A stretch of 64,000 nucleotides of DNA from Cannabis sativa. Lineage: Eukaryota; Streptophyta; Magnoliopsida; Rosales; Cannabaceae. Below the pieces are notes generated by a model. That model had not been told where the DNA came from, searched no databases, and worked only from the letters and a program-made list of their open reading frames with translations. Shown here one piece after another: positions 48,113-59,676 of the stretch (positions are counted from its first letter, which is position 1; each line of letters opens with the position of its first letter). The DNA is taken from positions 27,727,280 to 27,791,279 of the forward strand of contig NC_083605.1 of assembly GCF_029168945.1 (NCBI RefSeq), in the 5' to 3' direction. Made by a program: the position numbers and the translations under genes.

Positions 48113-50130
48113 ATGGTGGAGACAAGAGCTACACGTCATCCTCGCCCTCTAGAAGACGCTCAAGATCCCAATGAGGAAGATGTAGCCTCAAGGGCAGCAG
48201 AGGAGTCCGAGGAAGAAGAAGAAGGAATAGTTCCCGATGAAAACCACGAGGAACACCTCGACGAGTATGCTTATGATGATGGAAGCTACCAAGAGCTGGT
48301 GCTCCTCAGACAAAAAGCTATCGATCATGAAGCTGAGATCGAAGCTCAGAAAGTGCAAAATCAAAAAATGCATGAAGTGATGCTAGCCATGCAGAAAGCC
48401 ATGGAGGCAGCTGGTATTCACGTGCATCCCAAGGCGATGGCCGCTGGACTCGACGGGGAGCCAGCGACGTCTTCGCCTAATTCCCAGCAGCAAAGGCCTA
48501 GGGAACCTAGCCCTATAAGGCACCCTGCTGAGGAAAACCAAACAAAAAACCCTACTTCTGCCCCTGGTCGAAAGAAAAAGGCGCAGGATCCGCGAAAGGT
48601 CCGCTTGGATTTCCCTAAAGGGAAAGGTTCGCAGAGGGGCAAGCCCCAAAGAGGGAGTCTTGGCCCTCAGGATCGAGGGGACCGGAAAAGCGTTTCCGTG
48701 CACCAGGAACCAGGGGGTAGAGGAAGAGGAGGACAGAGATGTCCACCCATTGATCTGAGAAATCAAATCAATGGGAATCAAGGTGACCTCCGGGATCACC
48801 TTGACCAAAAAAGATACAGACCCGTAGTCTCCTCGGGTACTGTAAACGAAGGGATTATGGCAGAGCTTGCCATACTTCGAAAAGATATTGCCCGAGTCTC
48901 CCGGAGGCAGAAGGGAGATGACTCCGACTCGGACAGTGAGGATCGGGAGCCTTGTGCCAAACATATCCTGGAGGCGGAGCTCCCTAAAAACTTCAAGATG
49001 CCCGAGATGGCGGCATATACTGGGAACTCCGACCCCAGTGATCACTTGTCACGATTCAACCGAGTCATGACAGGTCATGCGGGTCGGCAATGACGCCAAA
49101 TGCTTATGCTTCCCCCTCACTGCGAGCGGATCGGCAGAGGAATGGTTCAAGAAATTGGAACCAGGATCGGTGGGATGTTGGAACAAACTCCAAACCAACT
49201 TCCGGAGACAATTTGTCGCCGCCAGGAAGGTCAACTTGGAGGTTAGTGCCTTGACCAACATCAAGCAACTGCCCACCGAGACCTTGAAGAATTACATCAA
49301 GAGGTTCCGAGAGGAAGCCTCGAAGACCAAGAAGGTCGACGACGGACAACAGCTTGCGCTTCTCCAAGCAGGAATCCGCACCGGGACTCCCTTCGGAACG
49401 AATTACGCAAGAAGGCGGCGCTAGCCTTCGGGACTTCCGAAGCGAGTCCAAAAATATATTAACCTCGAAGAAGCCCAGATCGTGGCTTACGGAGGCTATT
49501 ATCCCACCGGGATAGCAGGATACATGCCGGGAGTATCGCCTCGGCACCGTCCCGACCGCGACCCCTCCGATAAGTGGCATACGTTTTCTGCCACTCCGGA
49601 TACGCCTGTGGCCAAGCTTTGCCCCCGCATCTTCCCATTACGGCAACCCGTCCGGGGTGAATGGACGGGCTCCTTCACAGGCTGCCCCGACTGCTAGCTT
49701 AACAGGCCCTACCCAGGGGTCGAGAAGCAAAAGGTCTTCCAAGGGCAGCACCCGAACGGGAGAGAAGCGCCAAAAGAAGGGGTACACACCCCAATACACC
49801 CAGTACACAGAGCTCACGGACTCTCAGGAACGTGTATATTTTGCCACAAGGCAGAATACGCACTACCGGAGACCCCAGCTATTGTACAGAGACAGCTCCC
49901 GGAGAGATCCGAGTAAAAGGTGCGAGTACCACAACGACATTGGCCACAGCACCAATGAGTGTAAAAATCTCAAAGATGAGATTGAGAATCTGATCCGTTT
50001 GGGCCACCTCTATGAGTGGATCAAAAATAGGTTGCCCCACCTTAACCCGGGGCAGGTGGCAGGGGGTATGCCTTCGGGAACACCAGGGGGTACGGCAGAG
50101 TATTGCCTCCGGCTGCTCCCGCAGTGACAC
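48113..50130 (+). pseudogene. gag: Frameshifted gag of element H
   Basis: Structural protein of a Ty3/gypsy element. It starts MVETRATRHPRP; acidic and Pro/Lys-rich N-terminal half with a stretch of glutamates, then NFKMPEMAAYTGNSDPSDHL introducing the retrotransposon gag capsid domain. The frame shifts by one base near 49065-49077 and continues as AKCLCFPLTASGSAEEWFKK and LKNYIKRFREEASKTKK. It shifts again near 49400 and 49460. The nucleocapsid end holds CEYHNDIGHSTNECKNLKDE, the Tat-type zinc motif, at about 49921-49980. With several shifts over 2 kb it cannot make a full Gag as written. The minus-strand frame at 48383-49045 is a shadow of this gene. Confidence 0.8.
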
Positions 50131-53100
50131 CCGGCATATACCGGACTACCGCCCGGCCTAATGGACGGGTAGCCATGATCTCCGGAGGTCCCCATATCGG
50201 AGGAAACACTCGAAAGGAGCGAAAGAGATATGCCGAGGCCGCAAGACACAGTGAGGTGTGGGAGGTCACTCAACTCCCAGCTCAAAGGCCTCGGCTAATG
50301 GACCAACCCATAACGTTCACGGAAGAAGACGCCAAGACGGTGCGTTTTCCTCATCACGACCCGCTGGTCATAGAGACCCCCATCGCAAATAAAGTGGTGG
50401 CTAGGGTCCTGATTGACAATGGAAGTTCCGTGAACTTGCTCTTCAAAGAAGCCTTCACCGTGATAGGGTTGACCGACCGGGACCTCTCTCCTAGTGGATC
50501 GCAGCTCACAGGGTTTAACGGGACAACGCTAATCCCGATGGGAAAAGTCAGGCTCCCAGTTACCCTGTGCCCGGATACCCCCCAAAGCACATTCAAGTAT
50601 TGCACCTTCGTGGTGGTAGACTGTCCAACAGCCTACAACGCAATCTTAGGCCGACCGGCCCTCGTCGACTTTGGTGCAATAACTTCAATCCGACACCTAT
50701 GCCTAAAATTCCCTACCCGGGAAGCGGAGTCGGAACGGTGAGGGGAAATCAAGGAGAGGCCGAGGCAATGTTACAATGTTGCCACCCACTTGCCGCACTC
50801 ATGGTCCGGGGCCCCCGAGATAGAGACGGCTGAAGAAGACGAGCTGGATCCTCGCATAGGATCCGAAAGGGTCGTAGAACCAATGGAGGACGTCGAAGAA
50901 ATACCAGTGTGCGACGACGACTCCACCAAAGTACTCCGGATAGGGAGAAGCCTAGATCCGGAGGAAAAAGATAAAATAATAAAAACACTGAAGGGCGCCA
51001 TCGACATTTTTGCATGGCGCCAAGAAGACATGACCGGCATCAGCCCTCATGTCATCACCCATGTACTCAATGTCAACCGGACATGCCCCCGTACGGACAA
51101 AAGAGACGCCCGCTCGACTCGGTGAAAGCCGAGGCCTTAGAGAAAGAGGTGGATAAACTTCTGTCCAATAGCATGATCCGCGACGTATACTATCCGGAAT
51201 GGCTGGCCAATCCGGTCCTGGTGCCCAAGCCAAACGGGACTTGGCGGGTTTGTATAGATTTCACGAGATCTAAACAAAGCTCCTGCCCAAAGGATCGCTT
51301 TCCGCCGCCCAGATCGACCAGGATGGTGGACGCCACGTCGGATTTAAGCCGCCGTCTTTCATGGATGCCTATGCCGGGTACAACCAAATAAAAATGCATA
51401 CGGCGGACCAGAGTGCACTAGCTTCGGACCGATAAGGGGGTATCTTGTTACCTAGTCATGCCTTTCGGACTGAAAAACGCCGGAGCAACCTATCAAAGAA
51501 TGGTTAACCGGATGTTTAAAAGCCTCCTGGGACGAAACATGGAAGTATATGTAGACGACATGCTCGTCAAATCCAAAGCATGCAACAACCATGCAAGCGA
51601 CTTAGAGGAATGTTTCGAAGTCGTCCGGAGATACGGCATGAAACTCAATCCGAAAAAATGCACCTTCGGGGTCAAGTCGGGAAAATTCCTGGGCTTCATA
51701 GTCAGCCAAAGGGGGATCGAGGCGAACCCGGAGAAAATCCAAGCTCTCCTGGACATGCCATCCCCCAAGAAACATAAGGACGTGCAAAGTTTGACCGGAA
51801 AGGTAGCCGCACTGAGCCGCTTTATCTCACGGTCCACGGACAAGTGCATACCCTTCTTCAACATACTGAAGAAATGCCAAAAGTTCGAATGGACAGATGA
51901 ATGCGAGGAGGCATTCAAAAGGTTAAAAGACCACATGGCCAAACCTCCTATCCTATCAAAACCCGTCCTTGGAGAAGACTTGTTCCTTTACTTGGCCGTC
52001 TCCGAGCATGCGGTCGATCTTCGCACCGGTCGGGAGGAAGAAAAATTCAGCACCCCGTGTACTATGTTAGTAAACGCATGGTAGGGGCCGAGACAAGGTA
52101 CCGGTTATTGAAAAGTTAGTATTCGCCTCCGATGGCATCACGGAAGTTGAGACCATACTTCCAAGCCCATCCGATCGAAATTTTGACCAATCATCCACTC
52201 GGCAAGTTCTCCGAAGCACGAAGCATCCGGAAGACTCCTCAAGTGGGCAATGGAGCTGAGTCAGTTCGACTTACATTACGTGCCCCGGATTTCCATAAAA
52301 GGCCAAGCCTTGGCGGACTTCATCACCGAATGTAATGAAGCCGAGGCAACAGCCAATACACCGGAGCCACCCATCCCCACTTGGAGAGTATTTGTGGATG
52401 GAGCTTCTAATGAAAACGGTTCAGGAGCCGGAGTGGCTATGATATCACCTGCGGGTTGCGGCTCCGGGCGGCACTCGATTCAACTTCACAGCTTCGAATA
52501 ATGAAGCCGAATATGAGGCCCTGATAGCAGGGCTAAAATTGGCTAAAGCTGTAGGAGCCAAGAGGGTGGAAGTCTACAGCGATTCTCAGCTGGTCGTAAA
52601 CCAAGTTTCCGGAGAATACCAAACTTGCGGCGAAAGGATGGCCGCGTACGTCACAATAGTCCGAGAACTGCTCCACGAGTTCACGGACTATAAAATAGAA
52701 AGAATCCCCCGAGAAAAGAACGCTCACGCAGACTGTCTGGCTAAGTTAGCCTCGGACAGCGAAAGCGAAGAGCTGGGGGTAGTACCAGTGGAACGCTTGG
52801 CAGAGCCAAGCATCAAAATAAAAGAGACCACACAAACGGTTGGGCAAGAACCCAGCTGGATGGTCCCCATCATAAAATACATAACCACAGGTGAGTTGCC
52901 CCGAGAGAGGGCACTGTCTCGAAAGATTCAGTATCAGGCTCATCGTTATGTAATGATGGATCAAATTCTCTACCGGAGAGGACTCAGCATGCCTTATTTA
53001 AGGTGTGTATCGGACCCTGAAGCTAGACAAATCATGCTGGAGGTCCATGAAGGGTTCTGTGGAGATCATACGGGAGGACCCAGCCTCTCAAAGAAAATAT

Positions 53101-54092
53101 TGAGGCAGGGATACTTCTGGCCAACAATGAAAAAAGATTGTATAGACTATGTCCAAAAGTGTGACTCGTGCCAAAGGTACGCGAACATACCGAGAGCTCC
53201 TCCAAACGAGATCACTTTGATGACCAGCCCCTGGCCCTTCGCGGTCTGGGGCATAGATCTCATCGGGTCTCTACCTACGGGAAAAGGAGGAGTAAAGTAT
53301 GCAATAGTAGCAGTGGACTACTTCACCAAGTGGACAGAGGCTGAGCCTATGAAGACAATAACTGCTAAGAAGGCGTTGGACTTTGTTATCAAGAACATAG
53401 TGTGTCGATACGGCTTGCCTCACAAGATAGTCTCAGACAATGGAAAGCAATTTGATTGCGAGGAATTTACTGACTTTTGCAACCAACACGGAGTGGTAAA
53501 AAGCTTCTCCGCGGTAGCTCGGCCTCAAACAAACGGCCAGGCGGAAGCAGTCAATAAAATCCTAAAGGTCACCTTGAAAAAGAAGCTGCTGGCCTGTAAA
53601 AATAACTGGCCTGAAGAATTGCCAAGGGTATTGTGGGCCTACCGGACGACCCCCGAACCACAACCGGTCACTCGCCGTTCTCAATGGCGTACGGTTGTGA
53701 AGCAATGGTTCCGGTGGAAACATTATTCCCATCCCACGGGGAGGACAACTTACGATCCGCCACCAATCGTGCCCCGCTCCAAGAAGCTGCGGATCAAGTC
53801 GAAGAACTCCGGGATGAGTCCCAAATACGGATGGCCGCTTATCAAAAGAAGGTGACCAAGTATTTTAACTCCAAGGTTAAAAACGAGAAAATTCGCTATT
53901 GGGGATATGGTCCTAAGAAGGGTTTTCCCAGCCACCCAAGAACCCGGAGTGGGGGTACTTGGACCAAATTGGGAAGGACCATATGAAATCGAGGACGAAA
54001 TCGGTTCTGGCACTTACAAACTGAAAAGAATGGACGGAACTACTGTCCCAAGAGCCTGGAATGCCGATCACCTCAGAAAATATTACCAGTAG
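50131..54092 (+). pseudogene. pol: Frameshifted pol of element H: PR-RT-RNH-aRNH-INT
   Basis: Protease: VLIDNGSSVNLLF near 50407-50445. Reverse transcriptase: LDSVKAEALEKEVDKLL, NPVLVPKPNGTWRVCIDF, MPFGLKNAGATYQRMVNRMF from 51458, and YVDD at 51548-51559. First RNase H: FLYLAVSEHA and HPVYYVSKRMVGAETRYR. Second, archaeal-type RNase [30 protein letters not shown] and [10 protein letters not shown]. Integrase, in the frame opening at 52539: zinc residues His170, His177, Cys208 and Cys211; catalytic Asp240, Asp300 and Glu336, a perfect D,D-35-E spacing. The C-terminal GPYEIEDEIGSGTYKLKRM region ends at 54092. Frameshifts or stops near 50740, 51110, 51270-51330, 52030, 52470 and 53670-53960 break it. 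Confidence 0.88.
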
Positions 54093-54237
54093 CGAATTAA
54101 ACTTAGATTTTGTTCAAAGGGTTTGTACCGTCCAAATGTATGCCTCCTCTATATTAAATAAAACCGAGTGCCTTAAAAACAAAGTTTCTATGCCACTCAG
54201 GGGGGTACTAGGGTATACCGCACGGACAAACAAAAAC

Positions 54238-54345
54238 AATCTAAGTAAAATATCCTGACCCAAAGGGCAGGTCAATCTAAGTAAAATATCCTGACCCAAA
54301 GGGCAGGTCAATCTAAGTAAAATATCCTGACCCAAAGGGCAGGTC
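54238..54345 (+). repeat. 36-bp tandem repeat, three exact copies, between pol and antisense gene of H
   Basis: Units 54238-54273, 54274-54309 and 54310-54345 each contain CCTGACCCAAAGGGCAGG, which folds on itself (CCTG...CCC / GGG...CAGG with one bulge). Two further degenerate hairpins follow at about 54384-54404 (CCTGAGCCAAAGGACAGG) and 54462-54479 (CCTAGCCCGAAGGGTAGG). They sit between the ends of two convergent genes. Tandem repeats in this part of Tat-type elements are known. Confidence 0.9.
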
Positions 54346-54544
54346 AAAAAATATGCGCAAAAATAAAGAGCGTAAGTATAAAAACCCTGAGCCAAAGGAC
54401 AGGTTGAAATATATAAGTGTGAAAAAAAAAAGATCGCATATATATATAAATAAAAAAAATATCCTAGCCCGAAGGGTAGGTCATACACATGTAAATGGCC
54501 CGGGGACAGGCCTTAAGATATAATTGTCTCCCCTTCAAATAAAA

Positions 54545-54578
54545 GCTGCCGCCTATATGTAAATTGTTCTAAGGCAGC
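54545..54578. terminator. Inverted repeat downstream of both convergent genes of H
   Basis: GCTGCC at 54545-54550 and GGCAGC at 54573-54578 can pair across a 22-base loop. Location between pol and the antisense stop suggests a role in 3'-end formation; this is a guess. Confidence 0.3.
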
Positions 54579-54648
54579 AGCAAATATGTACAAATAAAAA
54601 AAAAGTTATAAGAAGAACGGGTAAAATCTGGGTCAATAATACGGCAGC

Positions 54649-57600
54649 TCAGTCAGCCCGCGGTGGAAGACGAGGTCCAATCCGTGCCTGAAGCTCAGCA
54701 TCAAGCCTCTTCTTCTTTTCCCGAAATTTGGCAATCATGTCCTCGGGTTTGGGATAAAAAGTAAGCTTGATACTCTGATCATTGGTGGCCCAAGCCATGT
54801 AGACACCATCATCAAAGCGCTTCGGGCACCGGGCGCAGGAGACAGGAGAAAGGAGCTCGGCCCTCTTGGCCTTCCTGGTAGACTGATCTTTGTAGTCCCG
54901 AAGCTCCTTCAACTCCGCAGCTAGAGCGGCCTTGGATTCGATATCCGACTGGTGAGTCTCCTCTAGAGACCTCACCTTGGCGGCCATTTCATCCAAAGCC
55001 TCCCTGGCCTCCCGAAGATCTCGCCTGGCCTTCTCGGCAGCCTCGGTTTGAGCCCTTAGTTCCTCCTGATGATGGGCCTCCATCCTGCCTCTCCGCTGGG
55101 CCTCGGCCTGGATCATGGCCTCCGCCTGAGCCTCCCTCCGGGTGGCCTCCTCTTCCTTGGCCTTGGCCTTCTCTTCCTTGGCCTTGGCCGCTGCTTCCTG
55201 GCGCTCGGCAGCCTCCTGGTAGATCTGCCTCTCCGCTGTGAGGTCTTGGAGGACCTTCCTGACGTCGTTCATGTCCCCAAAGTCGGACAGAGCGAAGCCA
55301 TGGTTTATGATGTTCCTGGAGAGGCGACCAGCCTCAGCAGCAAGCTGAACCATAACGGGGTATAAGGAAAAATTTCTCAAAGGAAGAAAACAAAATACAA
55401 ACAACAAAAAGGAAACGCAAAAAATTGCAAAGTACTTACCACTGTGAGGGAATGGCTGAGGTCCTGGACCTGGAAGATGGAGTTCAGGGAAGCGCAAGTG
55501 GCAAACCGCTTGGGCGCACAGCGTGTAAGCTGAGAAGCGAACTCACCGGTCATTTCCGCGGCAAAGGGAGCCAAAGTGGGCCCTAGGAGGGGATGGAACC
55601 AGTCCGTTAAAGGGTCCAGGTTGAGGTTCCACGGATCATGATAGTCCGGATGGTTGATGCTCGCCTCAACCTCAGCTCGCAGAATCCTCCTAAGGGCCTC
55701 CACCTCGGCATACCCCCGGGAGTACTCGTCCATAGCGTAGTTGTGTTTGGCTATGCGAAGCTCCTGCCTCACCTCATCCCCCGGAATCGGGGTAAGATCA
55801 ATGTGAGGAGGAGCAGGATTTTCCTCCATCGGGGAAACCCCGCCGTCTAGGCCATGAGCAGGAGTGTCGGCCCTCCGAGGCCTCTTCGGCTCGTCCTGGG
55901 CAATCATCTTGCCCTTACGCTTGCGAATCAGAGCCACTTCAGGCTCCTCCTCGTCCTCCTCTCGCTACCACTTTGGAAGGGCTTCGAGGCTCTCCAGTAC
56001 CCTCGGCGGCTTCCTCTGAGAAGTCCCACCCTTTCCCTTGGCCTTCTCCCGGAAGCACCTCCTCGTCATCCACTAAGTCAATGGTTTCGGGAGGGGCGCC
56101 GGAAGGAACCTTCAAGGAAGGAGCCGGGGGAGAGGGGGTGAAAGCCGGAGGAGCCACGGGAGTATGAACCCCGGCAAGCTGTTCCAGGATGACATCCATG
56201 GAGGTACCTGTTCCAATAAAATAAGCAAGTGTTAGAAGTTCGTGAGAAACTGCTTATAAAAGGCGCAGCAAATAAACTACTCCTACCCGAACTTCCTAAT
56301 TCGGCCCTAGCAAAGTCCCGAACTTTAATGCTGGCAGCATCATCTCCAAGATAACTGTCCGAGGGCCGAAACCACCGGACGCTATGTAAGCCAGACGGAC
56401 CTAAGGGAATAGGTTCCGGAGGGCCGGAGCCCATCCGGGACCGACCTAGGTAATCTCCTAAGTTCGTAAAATAAAATTCCTTCAAATGATCCCCCCACCG
56501 GGTCGACGGCATCTTAAACCTACGGAGACGCTCGTCAAACTCTATGGGCCTATGACTGGTATATTCATCAACGGAAGGAACATAGCGAATTATCAAGGGA
56601 GACTTACCACCGGCACCGGAAGTGCTAGCACCGGGAGCACCCGAGTTTGGTTCGGGGGCTGAAGGCTGAGGCCGGGAAGTCTGATTCTCAGAAGAACCTT
56701 CAAGACGAAGGGGCCTCCCGGCGGAAGGACCCCCAATCTCTTCTTGAAGTATCTTGTCAAAAAATTTAGCTTCGGACTTCCCGCCAATGGCTTGGCTCCT
56801 TCGCACCACCGGACTCCCCACGCGAAGCCCTCTCCCAGAGGCAGCCTGGGCCTTAGAATACGCCTTCTCCTGGGCCTTCCGGTAGAGATAATCTTGGTAC
56901 TTCTTCTCTGCCGTAGCAATGAGCTCATCCCGGAAGGCCTTCTCCGCAACCGGCGCCCTCACATTGGGGCAGATGACCTTTGAGAGGTTGGAGTCATCCA
57001 CGGATTGATGAGAAAGGATAAGTTTAGCCTTCCTGCAATTCTCCGTGGTGACCAGGCCCCCGACATCAAGATCGGCATGATCGTAGGAGGCGAAGGCTTG
57101 TGCCCTTCGAAGGAAAGCCTGAGTGGGGAGCGTCCGCTGGTAAGGTGGGATCCGCACCCACTCCGTGAGAAGCTCCGGGTGGTCCACGGCCCTGAACCCG
57201 GACGAGAAGAAAAATCGGTGGCGGTACTCCTTAACATGAGTCTGCCTATTATATGGAACCATCCCCTCGTTAGCAGGGTGGATCCGGAACCCATAAAAAC
57301 CATCCTTAAGTTTGTCCCCTTTCTTGGGGACGGATACAAGTTCATAAAAATATAAAATTTCCGCCGGGCTGGGAGACCCCCAGCCGCGGGGGTGTAAAAA
57401 ATAAATAAGCCTGAGAGCAGGCGGTAAGCTTGAGGAATAAGTTGGTATGGCGCAAGGCCGACAAATACAAGAAAATTCACAAAGTAATCTTGGAGCGGGA
57501 GCATGGCACCGGCCATCAAATGGGTCTGACTCCAAGCCCCGAAGCCGTCATAGTTGTGATTAGGCGTCTCCGAGTCACGAGGAGGTCGGTGGAAGGTCCC

Positions 57601-57812
57601 TGAGGTAGAGGGTTTGATCCCAGCCACATTAATGATGTTCTCCAGCTGGTGAGGGCAAGTCAGGGTCGATCGAAGCTCGGCCGCTTCCCAACCAGTGGCG
57701 CGGGACTTGTACCCTTCCTGGGCAACGGGTCCCAGAGAAACCTCCTCCAGGGTGGCTATGTTTTTCCCTTTCTTCTTCGAAGATTTCGAGCCAGAAGCAG
57801 ACATTTTATGTT
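54649..57812 (-). CDS. Antisense spliced gene of element H (coding exons, two frameshifts)
   Basis: Runs against gag-pol. Start MSASGSKSSKKKG at 57804. Exon 1 (57812-56287) contains VNFLVFVGLAPYQLIPQAY and GSPSPAEILYFYELVSV, which I recognise as the putative gypsy-type transposon domain (Pfam PF04195 group). Exon 2 (56207-55440) is acidic and Pro-rich, with a basic KRKGKMIAQDEPKRPRR stretch that could be a nuclear signal. Exon 3 (55344-54649) is a long coiled coil rich in Glu, Ala and Lys, ending LPPRAD. GT-AG introns at 56286-56208 (phase 1) and 55439-55345 (phase 0) join frames correctly. One-base frameshifts lie near the C-run at 57377-57381 and near 55945-55980. About 990 residues in all. 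Function unknown; antisense genes are known in Grande and Retand elements. Confidence 0.75.
55345..55439 (-). other. Predicted intron 3 of the antisense gene
   Basis: Minus-strand donor GTG/GTAAGTAC and acceptor TATGGTTCAG, 95 bp, phase 0: both flanking frames end or start exactly on a codon boundary. Confidence 0.7.
56208..56286 (-). other. Predicted intron 2 of the antisense gene
   Basis: Minus-strand donor TTCGG/GTAGGAG and acceptor TTATTGGAACAG, 79 bp. The upstream exon ends after one base of a codon and the downstream exon supplies two, so the phase matches. Confidence 0.65.
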
Positions 57813-58256
57813 CTGAGAAAAACAAAAAGAAAAAACCCAGCAGTTAGGCCCCATACCAAACCCTAAATCAGGAAAAAGGGAGTGGGGGTCCCCTAACCGC
57901 TGGAAAGAGGCCCCCTCCGGACACGTGTCACCTGGGAAACTCAGGAGAGAATCCCTGAACAAGTGTCGGGTGCAGTAAAATCGCAGAAAAGTGGTTTTGC
58001 AAAAAGGAAAAGAAAAGAGAAAGGCCTTCCTATGCCCTAAGCAATTGCTAAACGAAGAACACATGGCCTTCTTCAAACAAAGCTGTATGCCTACAACAGA
58101 GGCATGACAATGGCGACTCTACAACTAACACAGTAAACATAAAGCAGAACTCGAAGAACTTAAACACTCACACACCCAGAAGCCTCTAAGTGCGAACCCA
58201 GAAAACAAACGAAGTAAATGTAAGCATGTTATTATCTAAAGATGCAAGAAACTTAC
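57813..58256 (-). other. Predicted 5'-UTR intron of the antisense gene
   Basis: Minus-strand donor ACT/GTAAGTTTC at 58256 and a strong pyrimidine-rich acceptor TTTTTGTTTTTCTCAG ending at 57813, eight bases before the start codon. 444 bp. A leader intron just upstream of the ATG is common in expressed plant genes. Confidence 0.65.
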
Positions 58257-58454
58257 AGTTGATTGTTGAACTGGGGGTACTGAGTGTGGTTGAGTGAGAG
58301 TTGAGAAGCACTGGCAAAATCGAACACTGGAAAATTAAAAGAAGTGTTTAAGTGTTAAAGCAGTTTGTGCTACTTTGAGGAATTTTCTCTCTGAGAAATT
58401 CGAGCAGAAATGGCAAGGAATGGAAAGTAACCGAAATGAAGGAAAGGTGGTGGC

Positions 58455-58461
58455 TTTTATA
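58455..58461 (-). promoter_or_regulatory. TATA box of the antisense gene
   Basis: Minus strand GCCTATAAAAGCC. It would place transcription start near 58430, giving a leader exon of about 170 bases up to the donor at 58256. This promoter is internal to the element and independent of the LTRs. Confidence 0.6.
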
Positions 58462-58878
58462 GGCAAAAGTGCATGAGGAACAGGCGTCTTCACCTACCAA
58501 TCGCACGGTGGGGGAAACGCACGATTCGAATTCCCAAAAGATCAACGGACCAGATCAATCTACCATTAAGGCGGTGGAAACGTTTGAGTATCCGTCTGAC
58601 ACCATCAATGCGCCGCATCAATCATGGGGCGTGAAACGAATCGACCTCTGCAAAAGTGAATCGCCGCATTTAATGCCATTATTAGACACACCTCCACGCG
58701 CCCCCAAGTCGTATCAGAAGACCGAGGAGGCGGCTGGAAACATTCCTGCAAACAAGCATATTGCTGCATTAAATGACATCATTTAATGTGCCCCCACGCG
58801 CTCGAGGCTCGAGCTAGAGGAACGAGGGGTCAACCGGAGACACTTGAACAAGCCTTGGTTTATTTTTACTAAGTAAAC
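58462..58878. other. Spacer between antisense promoter and polypurine tract of H
   Basis: No gene. It probably holds upstream control elements of the antisense promoter. The GCATTTAATGCCATTATTAG and GCATTAAATGACATCATTTA stretches at about 58665 and 58762 are similar to each other. The plus-strand frame at 58469-58786 has no recognisable features. Confidence 0.4.
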
Positions 58879-58895
58879 AAGGCTTGGGGGGTAAA
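58879..58895 (+). other. Polypurine tract of element H
   Basis: AAGGCTTGGGGGGTAAA directly precedes the 3' LTR at 58896. The G-run is typical of gypsy plus-strand priming sites. Confidence 0.75.
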
Positions 58896-59676
58896 TGTTG
58901 CTCCAAAATTTGCCCAAAATACGTGGACCAGTCAAGAGGGGACACGTGGATCAGATAACTTGGAAAGATTTGCTAAGTCTTTTTATGCCACCAGGAAGCG
59001 CTATTAGCATGGGTCCCGGAGGAGACACCCGGAGTACAAGTTACTCCTGGAAGCTAGTATAGCGTGAAGGCCCTCCGGGATGTGTCAGGTCTCTCCCGAG
59101 AAATCAAGTCGCATTTAATGCTGCATGGGAGGAAGCGTGTTGGGACTGTAACACGCAATAAAGTCTGACGGCACAACCCCCGAACAACAGCGCTACAGTA
59201 ATGATCATTTAAGTCTAGCGACGGCTACTCTGCGAAGAGTCACGTCAATCATAAGACAAAAAGGACATTCTCCATAAAAACCCTACAGCACCTAGGGATT
59301 TGACCATGCATCACCCATGGTATATTCATCGGAAATGCCCAACTTTATGGATACTTACAGACACATGTGTAAGAACAATTCTAGGGATTAACCCACCAAA
59401 ACACTATAAATACCCCCTCAAAGCTCATTTAATGGGGTCGGAGAATCTTGGTTGCAAAAGAGCAAGAAGAGAAAAAACTCACCAAGAACATTCTCTGTAT
59501 TTAAGAGAAAAATATTCTCTCAAGTGTAGAATCTGTATTAAATACATCCATTAATAGCAGTGGCTCGTGGACTAAGGCTCATTAACGCCCCAACCACGTA
59601 AAAAGTCTTCATCTCACTTTCTTAGAGCTCATTATTATAATTATATTTTAATAGTTGCCGAAAACCTCGGTCAACA
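58896..59676 (+). repeat. 3' LTR of element H
   Basis: TGTTGCTCCAAAATTTGCCC to CCTCGGTCAACA, 781 bp, followed by TTAAC. About six substitutions and no length differences from the 5' LTR. TATAAATA at 59405-59412. Confidence 0.92.

Larger units (their letters stand above)
47269..59676 (+). mobile_element. Complete Ty3/gypsy element H (Tat-like) with antisense gene
   Basis: 12,408 bp, two 781-bp LTRs differing by about six bases, perfect target duplication TTAAC (47264-47268 and 59677-59681). B has the uninterrupted leader TTTTAACTAACTAGATTC near 8850, which serves as the empty site. Order on the plus strand: LTR, primer site, gag, protease, reverse transcriptase, RNase H, second RNase H, integrase, tandem repeats; then a minus-strand gene, polypurine tract and LTR. 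The second RNase H, gag zinc motif and antisense gene fit the Tat clade. Frameshifts in every coding region suggest it is not autonomous. Confidence 0.92.

Noticed and set aside
48383..49045. 220-codon frame opposite gag of H
   Set aside because: Shadow of the gag reading frame; no splice signals, no recognisable domain, unlike the true antisense gene further downstream.
53986..54649. Possible envelope-like gene after pol of H
   Set aside because: No frame, signal peptide or membrane segment on the plus strand; the space holds tandem repeats.
55854..56167. Plus-strand frames across the antisense gene
   Set aside because: Shadows of the GC-rich antisense exons, with low-complexity composition.
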